Position numbers and translations under genes: made by a program. The notes under the pieces are model-generated. The model was not told where the DNA came from. It did not search any database and saw only the letters and a program-made list of their open reading frames with translations. From the NCBI GenBank assembly GCA_027365475.1, contig DAHXNI010000079.1:1-64000 (forward strand): 64,000 bases of DNA, written 5' to 3'. This stretch comes from Pseudomonadota bacterium (GTDB lineage: Bacteria; Pseudomonadota; Gammaproteobacteria; JAKAQQ01). Positions 29,658-39,311 of the stretch are shown here, one piece after another. How positions within the stretch are numbered: position 1 is the first letter of the stretch; every line of letters begins with the position of its first letter.

Positions 29658-29827
29658 CCGCATCGCGGTTCAGGGGGTGGTGAAGCGACGCCATTTTGGT
29701 AGCGGTAGTGGGCTGGGCAAGGTGCGATCTTCCGATCGGTATGAGCAGAGAAAACCCGGTTAAGTCCCTAAACTGCTGAAAATAGCTGACGAGCCCAGGC
29801 GGTGGCAGACTACGAGATTAAAGTCAG

Positions 29828-30533
29828 GGCTATCGCAATGGCGTACGTACCCGCGCGCGCTACACACGCGTGGGACCTGTGACCCTGCAGGTGCCCCAGA
29901 CGCGGGACGGCCGCTTCTTCCAAGATATTCAAGTGCTATCAACGGGAGTGAGCAGGCCTTTGTGCTGGCGTTGATGGAGAGGGGTCGTGCAGGGGCCTCA
30001 AAGGGGTCTTGTGGGTGATCTCGGACAGCCCTGCGGGTCTTGTGGAGGCTGCCCGCAAGCAGTTCCAAGGGGTCTTCTGGCAGCGCTGCCAGGTCCATCT
30101 CATGCGCAATCTCCTGTCGCATACGCCGAGCCGTTATCGGGCTGAGGTGGCCACACACGCCAAACGGATCTTTCAGGCCCATGATACCGCCGAGGCCCGC
30201 ATGCCTCTCGCCACCTTCGTGGCGCGCTTTGAAAAAAGCGCACCCGGGACCGTTACCTGTCTCGAAGACGGCTTCGAGGACGCCCTGAGCGTGATCGTGC
30301 TGCCCGAGAAATACCGCAAGGGCCTGCGGACCACCAACACGCAGGAACGGCTGAACGAGGAGATTCGCAGCTTCTCGGACACCGGGTCAGCCCTGCGCCT
30401 GGTGGGTGCCCTGTTGGCTGAACACCATGAGGCATGGGCCTGGCAGCACGATCTGGATAGGGATGAGCTCCATGAGTGGCTCGCGGCCCGACACCGCGCG
30501 GCACCTTCGGATAACGGGGTGTCCTTGAGTTAA
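29828..30533 (+). pseudogene. IS256-family transposase relic with internal deletion and frameshift
   Basis: 'GYRNGVRTRARYTRVGPVTLQVPQTRDGRFFQ', '..SEQAFVLALMER' in another frame, then 'LWVISDSPAGLVEAARKQFQGVFWQRCQVHLMRNLLSHTP...TTNTQERLNEEIR'. Confidence 0.88.
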
Positions 30534-30737
30534 GATGGGGACGTCACTACCGGATCGAATTTACAGCAGAGATTGGACTTGACCCGTTTCACCTGCAAAA
30601 TTGCTCGATTCCAACCCTAGATTGCAAATAGCCATAATTACCCTATGGATCCGATCACCAACTCCTTTGCCGCCAGTGGGTCTCTACCCGCTCGTGCCGA
30701 TGGCTGACCGTAAAATCCTATAACTCTGGAGCGACCC

Positions 30738-32564
30738 ATGAAATTTGACCCGAGTTCGATCCCGCGCACGCGTTTCCTGCATGCCTCATCGGTTGCTTGC
30801 GCGGTGGCCTTGGCCTTGGGTACTTTGCCCCTGGCCTGGGCTTCAACGCCTCCTCCCGGCACCCCAATCGGTTCTCCGATTGCGGTCATACCCCTTGAGC
30901 AGACTCCATCTGTGTTCACGGGCGGAGTCGCAACGGATGCCGTGGGAGATTTCGTTGTGACTTGGACCACTCGCGATCAGGCTACAAACTTCTCCAACAC
31001 CTATGCTCAGCGTTATGCCGCAGATGGGAAGCCCGAAGGTTCAGCCTTTCTCGTAAGCAGCGGGGTAAAGACGGCGGATCCGGTATCACCTACGGTTGCG
31101 ATGGATGCCGAAGGAGATTTCGTTGTGGACTGGGCGAGTTATAATCTGGATACGCTCTACTTCAACGGTATCTATGCCCAGCGTTATGCTGCGGACGGAA
31201 AGCCGGAGGGTTCAGCCTTTCTCGTAAGCAGCGAGTTTCCGATGGGGTCTATGGCATCTCCCGTGGTCGCGATGGATGCCATGGGAGATTTCGTCGTGGC
31301 CTGGCAGATTTACGATCAGACTTCGAGCACTTCCAAGTGGGACATCTATGCCCAGCGTTATGCTGCGGACGGGAATCCAGAGGGTTCAGCTTTTCTCGTG
31401 AACAGCGGGTTTACGGTGGGGGAGCAGGCAGGTCCCGTGGTTGCGATGGATGCCACAGGGGACTTCGTGGTGGCCTGGCAGAGTTACGATCAGGCCGGGG
31501 CCACGAGCGACTATGACATCTATGCCCAGCGTTATGCTGCGGACGGGAATCCAGAGGGTTCAGCTTTTCTCGTGAACAGCCAGTTTGCAATAGGGCAGCA
31601 GCGCTATCCTGCGGTCGCTATGGATGCTGCGGGAGATTTCGTCGTGGCCTGGCAGAGTTACGATCAGACTTCGAGCACTTCCAAGTGGGACATCTATGCC
31701 CAGCGTTATGCCGCAGATGGGAAGCCCGAAGGTTCAGCCTTTCTCGTAAGCAGCGGGGTAAAGACGGCGGATCCGGTATCACCTACGGTTGCGATGGATG
31801 CCGTGGGGGATTTCATGATCGCCTGGCTCAACTCTGCTGAGAACCCCAGCACGCTCGGTGCGCAGTTCTACCGTGCGGATGGACTGCCAGTGGGATCGAA
31901 CGAGACGCTGTCGAGCACGAATACTAATATCTATGGTCAGGTCGTGAGCATGGATGCCGCAGGCGATGCTGTTATGGGATATTCAATGTTCAACACGCAT
32001 ACCACACACTTCAACTACGGGATCTCGGCACAGCGTTTCACGCCGGAACAGGCTTCGCCCACGATTCTCGAGGCAGTTGGGGTGAGTTCCGAGAGCACGG
32101 TCGAACCGGGTTCTCCGTTTAGTGTGAGTTTCGAGGTGGTGAACCGCACGGTCCCCTCCTTCGAAACCACAGACGCGTATCTCAATAGTTTCATCGGTGC
32201 AGTATCCGATCCTACGATCGCCGTGACTCTGCCGGCACAGGCGATGATCTTGCCAGCCGGGGGGGCGAACTGGAGCTGTACGGGCAACCGGACTGCGAGT
32301 TTGACCTGCACCTATGCGGGATACGTGGGAGCAGGGCAGTATTCGCCCCCGCTCTTGGTGGGACTTGTGGCGCCGGAGACGCCCGGAACGCTCGTCTATG
32401 GGGCTTCGGTCACGGGGAGCAGTGAGCCGGCCTTCACGGGTTCTGTGACGGTGGCGAATGCTCCCTCCGGAAGCGGGGGCGGGGGTGGTTTTGGCTGGAT
32501 CGAGCTTGTGGGGCTCGCGCTAGTGGGATTCCTGAGACGCTTCGAGGAGAAGAGCGCGGCCTGA
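30738..32564 (+). CDS. Repeat-rich secreted protein with GlyGly-CTERM-like C-terminal sorting signal
   Basis: Signal peptide; repeated 'YAQRYAADGxPEGSAFLVxS...VVAMDAxGDFVVAWQSYDQ'; C-terminus 'SGSGGGGGFGWIELVGLALVGFLRRFEEKSAA' (Gly run, hydrophobic helix, basic tail). Confidence 0.75.
   Translation: MKFDPSSIPRTRFLHASSVACAVALALGTLPLAWASTPPPGTPIGSPIAVIPLEQTPSVFTGGVATDAVGDFVVTWTTRDQATNFSNTYAQRYAADGKPEGSAFLVSSGVKTADPVSPTVAMDAEGDFVVDWASYNLDTLYFNGIYAQRYAADGKPEGSAFLVSSEFPMGSMASPVVAMDAMGDFVVAWQIYDQTSSTSKWDIYAQRYAADGNPEGSAFLVNSGFTVGEQAGPVVAMDATGDFVVAWQSYDQAGATSDYDIYAQRYAADGNPEGSAFLVNSQFAIGQQRYPAVAMDAAGDFVVAWQSYDQTSSTSKWDIYAQRYAADGKPEGSAFLVSSGVKTADPVSPTVAMDAVGDFMIAWLNSAENPSTLGAQFYRADGLPVGSNETLSSTNTNIYGQVVSMDAAGDAVMGYSMFNTHTTHFNYGISAQRFTPEQASPTILEAVGVSSESTVEPGSPFSVSFEVVNRTVPSFETTDAYLNSFIGAVSDPTIAVTLPAQAMILPAGGANWSCTGNRTASLTCTYAGYVGAGQYSPPLLVGLVAPETPGTLVYGASVTGSSEPAFTGSVTVANAPSGSGGGGGFGWIELVGLALVGFLRRFEEKSAA
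30990..31815 (+). repeat. Intragenic tandem repeats (about 160-190 bp units)
   Basis: Block 'cagcgttatgccgcagatgggaagcccgaaggttcagcctttctcgtaagcagcggggtaaagacggcggatccggtatcacctacggttgcgatggatgcc' occurs at about 31006 and again at about 31702; intervening units are closely related. Confidence 0.9.
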
Positions 32565-33150
32565 AGCGGCGGCGGCATGACGACCTGCACCGGCAAGAGC
32601 GGACGCTACCGCTATTACACCTGCAACAACCGGGTGAACGAAGCCCCCACGTCCCGCAAGAGTTGGAATATCCCGATGCTGGTTCTCGAAAGTATTGTGG
32701 TCGATAACCTTGAAGATCGCATCTTCGCGCCGGAACGGCTGGAGCCGATGGTGAAGGCCATCCTTGATCGCGCTCGCAACAAAGTGATCGAGAACGCGGA
32801 AAAGGTGGAAGAGCTGCGCAAGATGCCGGCGGGACAGAAGCCAAGATTGAGCGGCTTCATGCGACACTCGCCGACGGCACCGTCGGCGATACCGATATGT
32901 TCAGCCGCTCGATGGTGCAGGTCGAAGCCGAGCGGGATGAAACCTTGTGCATGATCGCGGCGTTGGAGAAGCATCGCGACCTGCCGCGCCACCTGCTCAC
33001 GAAGCACAACATTGAGTACTGCGCCGTCACAGTCCATGCCCGGCTGCGCAAGAGCTACATGCACCAGCTCGTCAACCGCATTGAGGTCGGCGACCGGCAG
33101 ATCGGGGCCGGAATCAACGCTTGCGGAGGGCGTGTCAGACTCCGACAGCG
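32565..33150 (+). pseudogene. Serine site-specific recombinase C-terminal relic (frameshifted)
   Basis: 'GGGMTTCTGKSGRYRYYTCNNRVNEAPTSRKSWNIPMLVLESIVVDNLEDRIFAPERL', then frame shift to 'AKIERLHATLADGTVGDTDMFSRSMVQVEAERDETLCMIAALEKHRDLPRHLLTKHNIEYCAVTVHARLRKSYMHQLVNRIEVGD'. Confidence 0.85.
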
Positions 33151-33183
33151 ACCTGCTGCCGGAGTCCCGGTTTTGTACAGGGG

Positions 33184-33260
33184 TGGTGGGCCCAGCAGGA
33201 CTCGAACCTGCGACCAATCGATTATGAGTCGACTGCTCTAACCAGCTGAGCTATAGGCCC
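33184..33260 (-). tRNA. tRNA with CAT anticodon, probably tRNA-Ile2 (lysidine-type), CCA encoded
   Basis: Minus strand: GGGCCTATAGCTCAGCTGGTTAGAGCAGTCGACTCATAATCGATTGGTCGCAGGTTCGAGTCCTGCTGGGCCCACCA. Full cloverleaf; resembles ileX more than elongator Met. Confidence 0.95.
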
Positions 33261-33367
33261 TCGTTTTCTCCCGAACCACCGGAAGGTCGATACGGTTCCA
33301 TTGTAACTCTGCGCTTTCCATATCCCGCAACCGTGCAGCCTGAACGGGCATGGAGGGCTGGCCCGGG

Positions 33368-34369
33368 TTAGGTAATGTGCCGCGCAAGGATCCGTGCCAG
33401 TGCCTGCACATGACCCGCATCCGCGTTCAGGGCGGGGATGTAATGAAACGCATGGCCTCCCGCTTCGACGAATGCCTGAGCGTTCCGTACCGCAATCTCT
33501 TCCAGCGTCTCGAGGCAATCGCAGGCGAAGCCCGGACAGACGACATCGAGCCGGCGGACCCCGGCACGCGCCAGCTCACGCACCCGATCAATGGTGTAAG
33601 GCGGCAACCAGGGAGTCGGACCAAAACGGGACTGGAACGACAGACTCCACTGTCCGGCATGGAGAGCAAGTTGAGTGGCGAGCCATTCCGAGGTCTCGAG
33701 ACACTGCGCGTAATAAGGATCGCCATCTGCCACACTCCGTCTGGGCAGGCCATGAAAGGAAATGAGGAGGTGATCGGGCATACCCCCGCGCTCACTCCAA
33801 TCCCGCCGGATCCGATCGGCCACAGCCGCGACATATTCCGCTTCGGCATGATAGCCCCTGACAAAAATGAGTTCCGGTATATGCCTGCGGCGTTCGAGTG
33901 CGCGCGCCAAGCCATCGAAGCTGCTCGCGGTGGTCGCGACCGAGTATTGGGGATAAAGCGGCAACACGACGAGTGGCGAACAGTCCTCCAGGCGATCGAG
34001 GGCGTAGGCAATCGAAGGATGCCCGTAGCGCATACCAACGTCGACTTTGACCGCTGGGAAGTTGCCCCGGGAATCAAAATACGCCCCGAGCGCGCGACCG
34101 AGTTGCTCGGTATATACCCGCAGAGGGGATCCTTCGGGCATCCAGATGCTGCGATACAGGGCTGCGGAACGCGGCGCACGCAAGGGGAGAATGAACCCTT
34201 CGAGAAGAGGACGCCACAGCCCGGGTGGCAACTCGACCACCCGACGGTCGGACAGAAACTCCCGGAGATAGCGCCGCAGGGCGAAAGGGGTGGGTTGAGC
34301 GGGTGTTCCCAGATTGACAAGGAGGACTCCCGTCCTCTGTTGAGACGGGGACGATCGGAGAATGGACAA
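33368..34369 (-). CDS. hemH: Ferrochelatase
   Basis: 'TGVLLVNLGTPAQPTPFALRRYLREFLSDRRVVELP', 'LLISFHGLPRRSVADGDPYYAQC', 'QSRFGPTPWLPPYT'. Confidence 0.96.
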   Translation of the reverse strand: MSILRSSPSQQRTGVLLVNLGTPAQPTPFALRRYLREFLSDRRVVELPPGLWRPLLEGFILPLRAPRSAALYRSIWMPEGSPLRVYTEQLGRALGAYFDSRGNFPAVKVDVGMRYGHPSIAYALDRLEDCSPLVVLPLYPQYSVATTASSFDGLARALERRRHIPELIFVRGYHAEAEYVAAVADRIRRDWSERGGMPDHLLISFHGLPRRSVADGDPYYAQCLETSEWLATQLALHAGQWSLSFQSRFGPTPWLPPYTIDRVRELARAGVRRLDVVCPGFACDCLETLEEIAVRNAQAFVEAGGHAFHYIPALNADAGHVQALARILARHIT

Positions 34370-34371
34370 GC

Positions 34372-35658
34372 CTAGCGCTCAAGAATCAGAGTCACACCCA
34401 TTCCGCCGCCGGTACAGATTGAAACGAGCCCCCGTCCCCGCCCCTTGTCAGCCAAGAGTTTGGCGAGGGTCGCTATGATGCGAGCACCGGTTGCGCCAAA
34501 GGGGTGACCCAGAGCCACACTGCCGCCCTTGACATTGATTTTGCTTCGGTCGATGGATCCGAGTGCCCGGCTCAAACCGAGCTTTTCGCGGCAGAAGCTT
34601 TCCGATTCCCAGGCCTTCAGGGTGCATAGCACCTGCGCTGCAAAGGCCTCGTGAATCTCGTAGTAATCGAAATCCTGGAGCGTGAGCCCGTTGCGTTGCA
34701 AAAGCCGCGCGACCGCATAGGTCGGGGCCATCAGGAGCCCCTCCTTTTTGTCGAAGAAATCGACCGCCGCCACCTGGGCATCGACCAGATAGGCCCAAGG
34801 CTCGAGTCCCTGTTCTTGTGCCCAGGATTCCGATCCCAGGAGTACCGCTGCCGCGCCATCGGTGAACGGCGTGCTGTTGCCCGCTGTCAGGGTACCCTGA
34901 GGCGTCCGGTCGAATGCTGGCTTGAGTGTCGCGAGCTTTACGAGCGTAGCATCGGGACGGACGTTGTTGTCGTGATCAGCACCGTGAAACGGCACCACGA
35001 GATCCGCAAAAAAACCACTCTGCCACGCCGCATGCGCATTTTGGTGGCTGGCCAGTGCAAAAGCATCCTGTTCCGCGCGCGGAATCTGCCAATGTTTGGC
35101 CATGAGCTCGCAGGACTCACCCATGTTGAGCCCCGTCTGGCGCTCGGTGACGCGAGGCGGCTCGGGTTTGAGCTCACGCGGACGGATCCCGATCCAGGGA
35201 CCCATTTTGGCACCAAGCGAGCGGGCACGGCTCATATTCGTGAATCGGCGGGTGATCGCATGTGACCAGAGCAGGGGGGTCGCACTGATGCTGTCAACCC
35301 CGGCACCCACACCGGCATCAATTTGTCCGAGCGCAACCTTGTTGGCGATCGTGATACACGTCTCCGCACTGGTCCCACAGGCCCGTGCGAGATCGAAAGC
35401 GGGCGTCTCGGGCGCGAGTCCGCTGCCGAGCACCGCCTCACGCGCGAGATTCCATTCGCGCGGATCGACGATCGTGGCTCCAGCCGCGCAGTCCCCGAGC
35501 CGTTTGCCTTCGAGGTGATAGCGCTCGACCAGGAATTTCAGCGCAGCCGTGAGCAAAGCGAGGTTACCGATATCTCCGTAGTGGGTATAGGCTCGGCAGA
35601 ATGGGATACGGATACCTCCGAGAACCGCAACCCGACGGGAAGGCTTCATTTCGCTCAT
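34372..35658 (-). CDS. Acetyl-CoA C-acyltransferase (thiolase, FadI-like)
   Basis: 'DLARACGTSAETCITIANKVALGQIDAGVGAGVDS', 'NVKGGSVALGHPFGATGARI', 'CTGGGMG'. Confidence 0.93.
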   Translation of the reverse strand: MSEMKPSRRVAVLGGIRIPFCRAYTHYGDIGNLALLTAALKFLVERYHLEGKRLGDCAAGATIVDPREWNLAREAVLGSGLAPETPAFDLARACGTSAETCITIANKVALGQIDAGVGAGVDSISATPLLWSHAITRRFTNMSRARSLGAKMGPWIGIRPRELKPEPPRVTERQTGLNMGESCELMAKHWQIPRAEQDAFALASHQNAHAAWQSGFFADLVVPFHGADHDNNVRPDATLVKLATLKPAFDRTPQGTLTAGNSTPFTDGAAAVLLGSESWAQEQGLEPWAYLVDAQVAAVDFFDKKEGLLMAPTYAVARLLQRNGLTLQDFDYYEIHEAFAAQVLCTLKAWESESFCREKLGLSRALGSIDRSKINVKGGSVALGHPFGATGARIIATLAKLLADKGRGRGLVSICTGGGMGVTLILER

Positions 35659-35833
35659 CGATCACACTCCTCAATCCGGAGCAGCTCCAAGAAGACCAGA
35701 GACCCCGGCACTCCAGCTGGCTGGTATTATAATCCTTCTTGCACAAACGACCCTGAGCACACCTCATCCGCACATCCTGCGGGGCGGTAGCGGGTCGCCT
35801 TTCAATCTCACTCATAGCCAGCTGGAGAACCGG

Positions 35834-36217
35834 ATGGATTACGCAACTGCTCAGAAACAAATCGCCGACAGCCAGAAACTCGCTCAGGACACGCTCGGCA
35901 AGATCCAGAGTTTCTCCCAGAAACTCGCTTCTGCCGCGCCCGACGCCACAACCGCACGCGAATGGGGGGTTGATCTCAAGGAACTGGCACTCGCCATCCA
36001 GCAGCAGAACCAGCAGACCCTGCTCGTTCTGCAGCAGATGGGCCAGTACATCCAAACCCTCGAGGGAGAACTGCAAACGCATCCGACAACCCAGCTCCAG
36101 CAGCGCGGCTGGGGCAGCGGTGGCGGCTTTCTGTCAAGCCTCACATCCGGTCTCGGGATGGGCACGGGCTTTGCCGTAGCCGACGACTTGGTCGGCGGTT
36201 TGTTCAACTCCTTCTGA
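35834..36217 (+). CDS. Small coiled-coil hypothetical protein with Gly-rich C-terminus
   Basis: 127 aa, Gln-rich helix and 'GWGSGGGFLSSLTSGLGMGTGFAVADDLVGGLFNSF'; sits alone between opposing genes. Confidence 0.6.
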   Translation: MDYATAQKQIADSQKLAQDTLGKIQSFSQKLASAAPDATTAREWGVDLKELALAIQQQNQQTLLVLQQMGQYIQTLEGELQTHPTTQLQQRGWGSGGGFLSSLTSGLGMGTGFAVADDLVGGLFNSF

Positions 36218-36231
36218 AGGCGAAGCACCGG

Positions 36232-37938
36232 TTACGGCGGCTTGCTGATCGGCGAGTTCTGTTTGAGGTATTGCTCGCGAAGGGCACGACGCAGAATCTT
36301 GCCGATGTTCGTCTTGGGCAGCTCCTTAGCGAAAAAAATATGATCGAGATCACGGGGGCGCTTGTAGCCCGTGAAATGTTCGTGACAGAACTGCATCACG
36401 GCTTCGCGCGTGAGCGATGCATCGTCCGGGACGATGAAGAGGGCCACGGTCTCACCCGACTGTTCGTCCGGGATACCGATCGCGGCTACCTCCCGGACGC
36501 CCGGGAGGTGAGCCAACTCACCCTCGAGTTCATTGGGGTAAACGTTGAAACCTGAGACCAGAATCATGTCTTTTTTGCGGTCGACGATGTAAACCAGTCC
36601 CGTCTCATCGATCCGCGCGAGATCCCCCGTCCTGAGAAAGCCGTCAGAGGTAAAAACCTGCGCGGTTTCATCCGGTTGGTTCCAGTATTCACGCATGACC
36701 TGGGGCCCACGGACACAGAGCTCGCCCACTTCACCGATCGCGGATTCCTCTCCTTTGTCGGTGCGAATCGCGATATCGGTCGAAGGCAGGGGGTAACCCA
36801 CAGCCCCTGTGTACTCGTCGATATCCAGACGGTTCACACAGACGACCGGTGAGGATTCGGTGAGACCGTAGCCTTCGATGATCGGGTGACCGGTCACGGC
36901 TTTCCACCGCGCCGCCACCGCACGCTGCACGGCCGCCCCTCCGCCCAAAGTGAACCGGAGATGGGTGAAATCGAGCGCGGCGAATCCCGCCGTCCTGATG
37001 AGCCCGTTGAAAAGCGTGTTGACGCCGGTCAGGACGCTGAATCGCTTCTCGCGAAGTGTCTTCACCAATCCAGGAAGATCCCGGGGATTCGTGATCAAAA
37101 CGTTCTCCCCCCCGAGATAAGTGAAGAGGAGGAAGTTAGCTGTGAGTGCAAAGATGTGATAGAGCGGCAACGCCGTGATCACAACCTCCGTTCCCCGTTT
37201 GAGGTCTGCACCGAGCATGGCAGCGCACTGTTCGACGTTAGCCATAAGATTCGTGTGACTGAGGACGGCCGCCTTCGGCAACCCGGTCGTCCCACCCGTA
37301 TATTGCAAAAGGGCGACATCGGATCCATCGAGCGTGACGTCAGGAAACGAGGCACGGGCACCCTCCTTCAAAGCGCGTCTGAATGGGATCGCCTGGTTCA
37401 GGCGATACCCGGGGACGAGTCGCTTCACGTATTTCACAACGAAGTTGATGAGATGGTTCCGCGGCCAGGGCAAGAGATCCCCGAGGGTCGTGACGAGCAC
37501 CGTGTGTACGCGACTGCCCGGGATGGCCTCGGCCAGGACATGGGCGAAGTTCTCGAGCACAATTGCGACTCTCGCGCCCGAATCCTTGAGCTGGTGCGCG
37601 AGTTCGAGGGGGGTATAGAGCGGGTTGCAGCTCACCACCACAAGACCGGCTCGCATGAGCGCGTAAAGAGTAACCGGGAAGGCCAGCACATTGGGCAGGA
37701 TGATGGCTACGCGGTCGCCTTTTTTAAGATGCAGCCGGGCGAGGAGGTACGCCGCCAGGTCGCGACTGGCTTCATCCACCGCCTCGTAAGTCATCGTGTG
37801 CCCCAGGTTTGAAAACGCGGGCAGGCCGGGATAACGCGCAAACGATTCTTCTGCCAAGGTCTTAAGCGAGGCATGCGGAGCCACCTGGATGTGAGGTGGG
37901 ACATTGGGCGGGTAGTTTTTGAGCCAGATCTTTTCCAT
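36232..37938 (-). CDS. fadD: Long-chain fatty acid-CoA ligase
   Basis: 'LLQYTGGTTGLPKAAVLSHTNL', 'EGYGLTESSPVVCVN', 'DRKKDMILVSGFNVYPNELE'. Confidence 0.93.
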   Translation of the reverse strand: MEKIWLKNYPPNVPPHIQVAPHASLKTLAEESFARYPGLPAFSNLGHTMTYEAVDEASRDLAAYLLARLHLKKGDRVAIILPNVLAFPVTLYALMRAGLVVVSCNPLYTPLELAHQLKDSGARVAIVLENFAHVLAEAIPGSRVHTVLVTTLGDLLPWPRNHLINFVVKYVKRLVPGYRLNQAIPFRRALKEGARASFPDVTLDGSDVALLQYTGGTTGLPKAAVLSHTNLMANVEQCAAMLGADLKRGTEVVITALPLYHIFALTANFLLFTYLGGENVLITNPRDLPGLVKTLREKRFSVLTGVNTLFNGLIRTAGFAALDFTHLRFTLGGGAAVQRAVAARWKAVTGHPIIEGYGLTESSPVVCVNRLDIDEYTGAVGYPLPSTDIAIRTDKGEESAIGEVGELCVRGPQVMREYWNQPDETAQVFTSDGFLRTGDLARIDETGLVYIVDRKKDMILVSGFNVYPNELEGELAHLPGVREVAAIGIPDEQSGETVALFIVPDDASLTREAVMQFCHEHFTGYKRPRDLDHIFFAKELPKTNIGKILRRALREQYLKQNSPISKPP

Positions 37939-37967
37939 ATCCCCCCCAATCAGTAGATGTGCGAAGC

Positions 37968-38663
37968 TTAACTTCGAAGACAGGCCCGTGGCAATAGCGG
38001 TTTCAGATTCGGCCAGACGTTGGCCAAAACCCGGGGTTCACCCTGAGCGTTCGGATGGAGTCCATCCGGCTGCATGAGCTTGCGGTGGGTGGCCACGTGG
38101 GCCAACAGAAACGGGACGAAAGCCAAGTGCATGGCTCGCGCAAGATGCTGATAAATACCGGAAAATCGCTTGGTATAAAACGGGCCATAGTTCGGCGGCA
38201 GTTCAATCCCGATCAGGAAGACTGTAGCCCCGCTACCCTCGGCACGGCGAATCATCGCGGTGAGATTCGTGCGGAGGATCCGGAGCGATGTGCCGCGGAG
38301 CCCATCATTGGCACCAAGCTCGAGCATCAGGATCTTCGGATGGAAATGCCTGAGAAGCGCTGGCAAGCGGACGCGCCCGCCGCTCGAAGTCTCGCCGCTG
38401 ATGCTGGCATTGACGACATGGCACTGCCAGTGGCTGCGTACCAGCTTGCGGCGCAGCAGAGCAACCCAGGATCGGCCTTCTGCCACGCCGTAGCCCGCGC
38501 TCAGGCTATCCCCTAGAATAAGAATGGTTCCGGATGCCGAATGGCTCGGGGTCGCGAACACGTTTCCGGCGATACCCCAGGCCGCCACCCCGAGGATAGC
38601 CCATGCGAGTGCCTCCGAATGTCTGAGTCTCTTCCTGCCGTACGGGCTGAACAGGTGAGTCAT
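37968..38663 (-). CDS. tesA: GDSL-type arylesterase / acyl-CoA thioesterase I
   Basis: 'ILILGDSLSAGYGV', 'ELGANDGLRG', 'DGLHPNAQGEP'; divergent to an ABC transporter as in many gammaproteobacteria. Confidence 0.92.
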   Translation of the reverse strand: MTHLFSPYGRKRLRHSEALAWAILGVAAWGIAGNVFATPSHSASGTILILGDSLSAGYGVAEGRSWVALLRRKLVRSHWQCHVVNASISGETSSGGRVRLPALLRHFHPKILMLELGANDGLRGTSLRILRTNLTAMIRRAEGSGATVFLIGIELPPNYGPFYTKRFSGIYQHLARAMHLAFVPFLLAHVATHRKLMQPDGLHPNAQGEPRVLANVWPNLKPLLPRACLRS

Positions 38664-39311
38664 CGTTACGCCGGCTCCGATGGTCCGATTGAGATTCTAA
38701 GGGAGATCGAACTCAGGATCGAATCGGGCGCGTCCTGGGCCCTGATCGGGATCTCGGGATCGGGGAAAACGACCCTCCTATCTCTACTCGCCGGTCTCGA
38801 ACCCCCGAGCCGGGGCCGCATCCGACTGTTCGGCCAAGCACTGGATGAGCTGGATGACGATGGGCGCTCGGATCTCAGACTGGCTTCCATCGGCTTCGTG
38901 TTCCAGTCGTTTCACCTGCTCCCGACCCTGACGGCCTTTGAAAATGTCGCTTTCCCGCTCCGGATTCGCCACCTCCCAGATGCCCGCGAACGGGCCCGGA
39001 ACGCGCTTTTTGCCGTCGGACTCGGCCACCGGCTCTCACACAAACCGGAACGCCTATCGGGTGGGGAACAACAGCGGGTTGCCATCGCACGTGCCTTCGC
39101 GGGCGGGCCCCGGATCCTTTTCGCGGACGAACCCACGGGTAATCTCGACTTTCAAAGCGCCGGGATGGTCGCCGATCTCCTGTTTGAACTCAATCGCCTC
39201 CATGAAACGACCCTGATATTGGCAACGCACGATCGTGAACTGGCTGCCCGCTGTGATCACCGGAACCTGCTCAAGGAGGGCACACTCCAAAGGAATCCGG
39301 AGATCCCGTGA
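38619..39311 (+). CDS. ABC transporter ATP-binding protein (YbbA/LolD-like)
   Basis: '[25 protein letters not shown]', '[32 protein letters not shown]'. Confidence 0.92.
   Translation: MSESLPAVRAEQVSHRYAGSDGPIEILREIELRIESGASWALIGISGSGKTTLLSLLAGLEPPSRGRIRLFGQALDELDDDGRSDLRLASIGFVFQSFHLLPTLTAFENVAFPLRIRHLPDARERARNALFAVGLGHRLSHKPERLSGGEQQRVAIARAFAGGPRILFADEPTGNLDFQSAGMVADLLFELNRLHETTLILATHDRELAARCDHRNLLKEGTLQRNPEIP

Noticed and set aside
30990-31815. CRISPR array
   Set aside because: Repeats are long, in frame and part of a coding sequence; no short repeat-spacer pattern anywhere in the window.
33184-33260. Elongator tRNA-Met
   Set aside because: Anticodon is CAT, but the anticodon arm and variable region (GTCGACTCATAATCGATTGGTCGC) resemble tRNA-Ile2; not settled without a tRNA model or TilS evidence.
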